Of a stretch of 64,000 bases of DNA, positions 62,001 through 64,000 are shown in pieces. This stretch comes from Hexactinellida sp. DTS-2022. Lineage: Eukaryota > Porifera > Hexactinellida. A program made the translations under genes and the position numbers. Every line of letters begins with the position of its first letter. The stretch's first letter is position 1. Location of the stretch: assembly GCA_028753945.1 (NCBI GenBank), contig JAPNXP010000016.1, positions 1,582,001 through 1,646,000 on the forward strand. The letters are read 5' to 3'. Below the pieces are notes generated by a model. It was given only the letters and a program-made list of their open reading frames with translations, did not search any database and was not told the origin of the DNA.

Positions 62001-64000
62001 GAGAATCTGAGTGGAAACGAGACTCTTGAAGCAGCTAAATAATATCTGTTCTTTCCCACAGCCATCTGGCCCCGCGAGAATAAAGTGAGGCCTCTCCTCC
62101 GAGTTAAGCCAAACCTGGAATAAGTCTACGTTCTTCTGTACTTCAGAAGTCCGAATCAAAGGGAATAAGCTCTGTGAAGAGAAGTGTTCCTGCACGAAGT
62201 TAAGATCGTCAGAGCCTTTGAGATCGACGTCGTAGGACTTGAGAGAGAGACTGGTTGAGTCATAGTACGCGTCACAAGGGTCGTTTGGATTCGGAGCTGC
62301 TAAGCTCAACAGCTGCATTATGTCTCTGGACAGCTGTTGCCGCGCTTTTATATTCAAAATGGATCCGAACCCTCGTATCATCGCTAGCGCGAATTCTTCC
62401 TTGCAGTTAACATAGAATAGATGAGATAATCCATTATACAGAATCCCGATAATGCTAGAATCGATAACGAGCCCATCCAGAGACTTGACCATCTCCAAGC
62501 ACCGATAGAAATACTTGTCAACACACTCCCGTATAAAGCTCTGCTGTATTTTAGGGGCACGAGACATGTGAGTATTCAACCAGGAGTTGACCACAGCCTT
62601 TATATCAATCTCCTCTTTGCTCAGAAATATCATTCCCATCCGGGATATCGTGGCTGGAGAGGCACAGCTAAGGTCGTGACTCTCGAATATAAAGTTAACA
62701 TTTGGGCCGAACTGTATTCTCTCACCAGAAGGCATAGTCAGCAGCTTGTTGTCGTCCAACACAGAGTTGAGTGACTCTATCCATTCAGGGTCAATATCTC
62801 CATCGCACACAATCCACGAGTTTACATCGAGAGGCTCCTGAGTCACCTTCCTGGAGTACCGCGTGATAATCCCGTCGCTCCACTCGCGCGTGTCCGGGTC
62901 CATGGAGCCGAACAGACAGAGCCGCGGCATCGCCTTAGGATTAATGCAGTACAGCACTATTGACTGGGACATTAGACCCAATGCGCCTCTGAGGGACTTC
63001 CATAGGAAGCTCTTCCCAGAGCCACTAGGCCCGATTATCAACACCCCCATTCTCCTCCGGAGCTGCTCGTAGAGCTCGAAGCACTTGCGCATCTGTCTGT
63101 CCACTGCGGAGAGCCCGCTCTCCTGCAGGTGTCTCTGCAGACAGGCCTGCAGGTCCGCGTGCTGCGACTCCTCGAAAGGGACCCCCGGGAATATATCTCC
63201 GATCAGCGCGTCGAACCTCCTACAGTCCGAGTACGTCAGTTTGGAGAGAGTGTTCAGTCGGATGGCCTGCAGGATCAGCTTGAACTCAAGCGACGCGACG
63301 TCTCTCTGTCTGTCTCCGCTTAACTCCGTCCGGGCCTTCTCCAGGAGAGACCCGGCTCCCTGCAACACCGTTTTCAGAGCTCGCAGCCCCCAATCGTAGT
63401 GCTGCTGATAGGAAAGCAGCTCTTTCGCCATAGTAAAGAGTCCCACTATCTTAGTGGCTAACAGCTTAGAGCTCACAAAGCCCTCTGAGTAGAGGAGAAC
63501 CTCCGCTATCCTCTCGTTGTCAGGTTTCGACATAGCTATGGGCAGGAACAGACTCTTGAGGTTGTCAGGGAGTTTCTGTCTGCCCCCATAGCCCTTACCG
63601 GCTGGATTCAGTGTTATGAAAATGCCAGAGTTCATGTTCAGTTCTACGTCATTGTCCATCAGCCGGATAACCTTCTGCTTATCTTTAATGGCGCCTTGTA
63701 TTACGCGAATCTGCAGCGAGAGAGCCGAGAGCACCAGCTCCTTGAGGCGGTTAAACTCGTCAAAGCAACCCCAGGCTCCGCACTTCACAATCCCAATAAA
63801 TATTCTGCTCATGGACTTAACGTCGATAGCTTCGTCGCAGTTGAATACCAACACCTGTCTCCCTAGCAACCCGCCCAGAGCCTTGACTGACTCAGTCTTG
63901 CCTGTTCCCGCGGGGCCGTACGGGTTGCCTCCCATTCCGATCCACATTCCCTGCGTGAGAGTCAGATAGCACTTGTCCGTTAGGGCAGTGTGGACAAGTT
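56034..64000 (-). CDS. DYNC2H1: cytoplasmic dynein 2 heavy chain 1 (5' part lies beyond the window)
   Basis: This is the motor subunit for retrograde intraflagellar transport in cilia. The frame is open to the window edge: upstream of the first in-window Met at 63947 it reads CYLTLTQGM, as in the family. About 2,655 residues are visible, the C-terminal 60% of a protein that is about 4,300 aa in human. GPAGTGKTES and FNCDEAIDVKSM mark AAA1. P-loops for AAA2 (GPSGSGKS, about 308) and AAA3 (GPDGCGKE, about 625) follow. AAA4 has GRGGVGRH, with Arg in place of the P-loop Lys (about 995), as I recall for dynein-2. The stalk coiled coils and MTBD lie at about 1220-1520, then AAA5-6 and the C-terminal domain ending VWIQAGAAIYIA. 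No intron interrupts 8 kb of coding sequence. Confidence 0.96.
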   Translation of the reverse strand, partial: LVHTALTDKCYLTLTQGMWIGMGGNPYGPAGTGKTESVKALGGLLGRQVLVFNCDEAIDVKSMSRIFIGIVKCGAWGCFDEFNRLKELVLSALSLQIRVIQGAIKDKQKVIRLMDNDVELNMNSGIFITLNPAGKGYGGRQKLPDNLKSLFLPIAMSKPDNERIAEVLLYSEGFVSSKLLATKIVGLFTMAKELLSYQQHYDWGLRALKTVLQGAGSLLEKARTELSGDRQRDVASLEFKLILQAIRLNTLSKLTYSDCRRFDALIGDIFPGVPFEESQHADLQACLQRHLQESGLSAVDRQMRKCFELYEQLRRRMGVLIIGPSGSGKSFLWKSLRGALGLMSQSIVLYCINPKAMPRLCLFGSMDPDTREWSDGIITRYSRKVTQEPLDVNSWIVCDGDIDPEWIESLNSVLDDNKLLTMPSGERIQFGPNVNFIFESHDLSCASPATISRMGMIFLSKEEIDIKAVVNSWLNTHMSRAPKIQQSFIRECVDKYFYRCLEMVKSLDGLVIDSSIIGILYNGLSHLFYVNCKEEFALAMIRGFGSILNIKARQQLSRDIMQLLSLAAPNPNDPCDAYYDSTSLSLKSYDVDLKGSDDLNFVQEHFSSQSLFPLIRTSEVQKNVDLFQVWLNSEERPHFILAGPDGCGKEQILFSCFKSLVSTQILKIYCNSQTTPNDIRSKLFEICISFNTNQGKVLRPKDCDRIILFIKGLNFPKPDKWGTVQLISFLQQIVTYNGFYDSTLEWVSLENTQIVATLSPALTLGRYSVTTRLTSVLRICYIPSPDPKHLLTVYGTLLAPIFRGPSVRDSSASSPHRSSAWITTSQIHALAGSMVQLYEKACHMFNLDQSSSIIFTPRQLTEWSYQFIRYLNFQEAAPCIEDILLVWVYEANRVFCDRLIGGKAREGFRGILNEILFKNWKTDLVSLLRSSQHLYYISLSSTKAVLIGEETFKPLVRIDESSLKELVQKTITNYTREVELLEIHIFPEVLLHFVQINRVLSKASGSLLLCGRGGVGRHLTLKLVAYYHQIEIVSPRIGRGFGIKQFKQILKSVLLKCGIEDRELIFSIDDYQILDPVFLEMLNSILSSGEIPGLFKREELDPLLSSIRDEAADAGYSGRLEYFFYKRVKRNLHIALILDISSPQFNLFCDSNPALYSCCSVVVMESWSDETLRMLPRHYFKSLSSELQDSISQEILAEWCVNIFLSGAPISPTPRAYLGFLKLFAMLFKEQFILTRDQKTRLDGGLLKINEATQKVAQLKVHAANQKSLLSEKQTEADSALEQITKSMQQASEQKFEMETLTRKQFEERNQLEDRKRAIAIELSEVMPIVEQSKSAVSAIKPESLAEMRALRAPPDVIRDILEGVLRLMGIYDTSWNNIKTFLSKRGIKEEICQFDVRNFSKDARKGVEEFVESRSKSFEPAVAKRASVAAAPLASWVVSILKYCRVIESITPLETEQNILTRNLDNSDVRLRHLDKALSDISKNIANMKSRFEKLTGDAAKLKLDVEATQETIQSAENLVNKLDGEQVRWTEQKTILEAKKDILLPQCLLASAYITFLGTCEEVQRDSKIQEWKAAVQFQGEFLIKNFLANEKEFLKWKHEGLPSDELSIGNAIILQNSQFCPFIIDPSLRASNWLREHFSDQRLEVVNIQDSNFVTVFELSVRFGKTLIIQDVDEIEPILYPLVRREIFNKGSRYFVYIGEKQVDFNEDFKMYLITRNPTAKVTVEILPFLSMINFSFTDAGLTSQLLAITIQSEKPELEVQKSTLLFKEEKLKLELYSLEDNLLQALASSEGNLLDNTTLLTSLNEAKDKCGNISIALNESKHLQDNIDIERNFFLPFAQKGSRMYFLLKNMSQINHMYRYSLESFVLLFKRALESKQQGHDSEAKVFIYTSNLQSIVYNFVSCSLFKSDLLTFALHFVHGLYENQFSPGEWEFFCGVNSANSTDASNQLSPSRSTDAIPSWCDSSYTNTINNLKTRFPSLFSSLQLDNEEIWIPFARSASCEREIPLNVLKRLTSFQRLLLIQALRPDQLNSAIESFCRESLGFKELFSESLKLKKLILESSCNIPILIMVSPGADPSQELHDLASKAIGIENYFEIPIGQDETDFILTTLRECSNNGSWLCLKNLHLAIKWLPNIEKSLQGLKSHEKFRLILTSEQHPLFCTNLLNSCFKISYEIPPGVKHNFLRSYEHWTPEYIAQGNNPIRSQLLFTLTWFHVVLQERCNFIPQGWSKFYEFSQSDLRAAASLVDRLFQWKGPDKNGNILWWDFIHGIFEGAIYGGKIDNEMDMRIFTSFIKAFYNDTIFSVTHSVGPFKLIPLSVKSNDYIDVISNLSTHNVPSMLGLQSNVERTKQLLKGSRVLSQLKLLMIAELNIDHFDADRWNAELGPLFILWKKLNQATNLITRKFIDTESISDISPLRDFLNSEFNRALSLVQTIHNNLTAIRKVLNGTTHLTEKVKTISNSLLRNTVPSSWADEWDDGPIEPALFMKTVVNKTLGIESWVEKMERGTFFSSLLNLSNLFSVGSFLNAFRQYTSRANSLSIDDLRFACSWQSSRGSNDSVHIEGLCIDGCIFDGNRITQTKFDSPSYYTLPPCYITWELGNKADFIPDKHSVYLPLYSSHRRACLITQIKLPCNDKKDVWIQAGAAIYIA

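Overview
The window is nuclear DNA from an AT-rich eukaryote, most likely a ciliated invertebrate animal. The evidence is spliced genes with GT-AG introns, ketohexokinase, a PAQR receptor, RECQL5 with its SRI domain, a ciliary CCDC42/CFAP73-type protein and cytoplasmic dynein-2 heavy chain. Many non-autonomous DNA transposons are also present. I cannot name the phylum. There is no sign of bacterial, organellar or viral sequence.

Left third (1-18.3 kb): a seven-transmembrane PAQR receptor gene lies in two pieces, TM1-4 at 17757-18293 and TM5-7 at 2786-3116, both on the minus strand. The 14.6 kb between them is a nest of mobile DNA. From left to right it holds a hairpin-headed repeat unit; a Tigger-like MITE that was itself split by a 2.5 kb Mutator-like (MULE) transposon; a small intron-bearing gene with a C-rich minisatellite; and a large Helitron of the Helentron/Helitron2 type. 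More copies of the hairpin-headed repeat follow. The Helitron polyprotein can be rebuilt from three exons (about 2,333 aa): a 2A-like motif, KDPEKRAEHN-type repeats, the conserved upstream Helitron domain, HUH Rep, Pif1-like helicase, an AP-type endonuclease and a C-terminal OTU protease.

Middle (18.3-35 kb): mostly intron-poor minus-strand housekeeping genes. These are WBP11 (very GC-rich), TM9SF2-like (two exons), an SH3 protein, a PLPP4/5-type lipid phosphatase, a DxD glycosyltransferase-like gene with a frame break, and ketohexokinase. A plus-strand EGF/transmembrane gene with several frame breaks lies at 29.7-30.6 kb. hAT MITEs with perfect 8-bp target duplications sit between them.

Right (36-64 kb): a nine-exon minus-strand coiled-coil gene (37057-47291, 316 aa, DUF4200 family, CCDC42/CFAP73-like) whose introns are packed with MITEs and satellite-like repeats. 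It is followed by a decayed piggyBac-like transposase, a degenerate copy of exon 1 of the coiled-coil gene, RECQL5 (with a 23-copy coding minisatellite), a long inverted-repeat element, and the 3' 8 kb of DYNC2H1, which runs off the right edge as one open exon.

Functionally, DYNC2H1 (retrograde intraflagellar transport) and the CCDC42/CFAP73-like protein (axonemal dynein tether family) both point to cilia. The other host genes are unrelated housekeeping or membrane functions. All ten well-supported host genes are on the minus strand. Spacing of 0.2 kb to several kb argues against classic operons.
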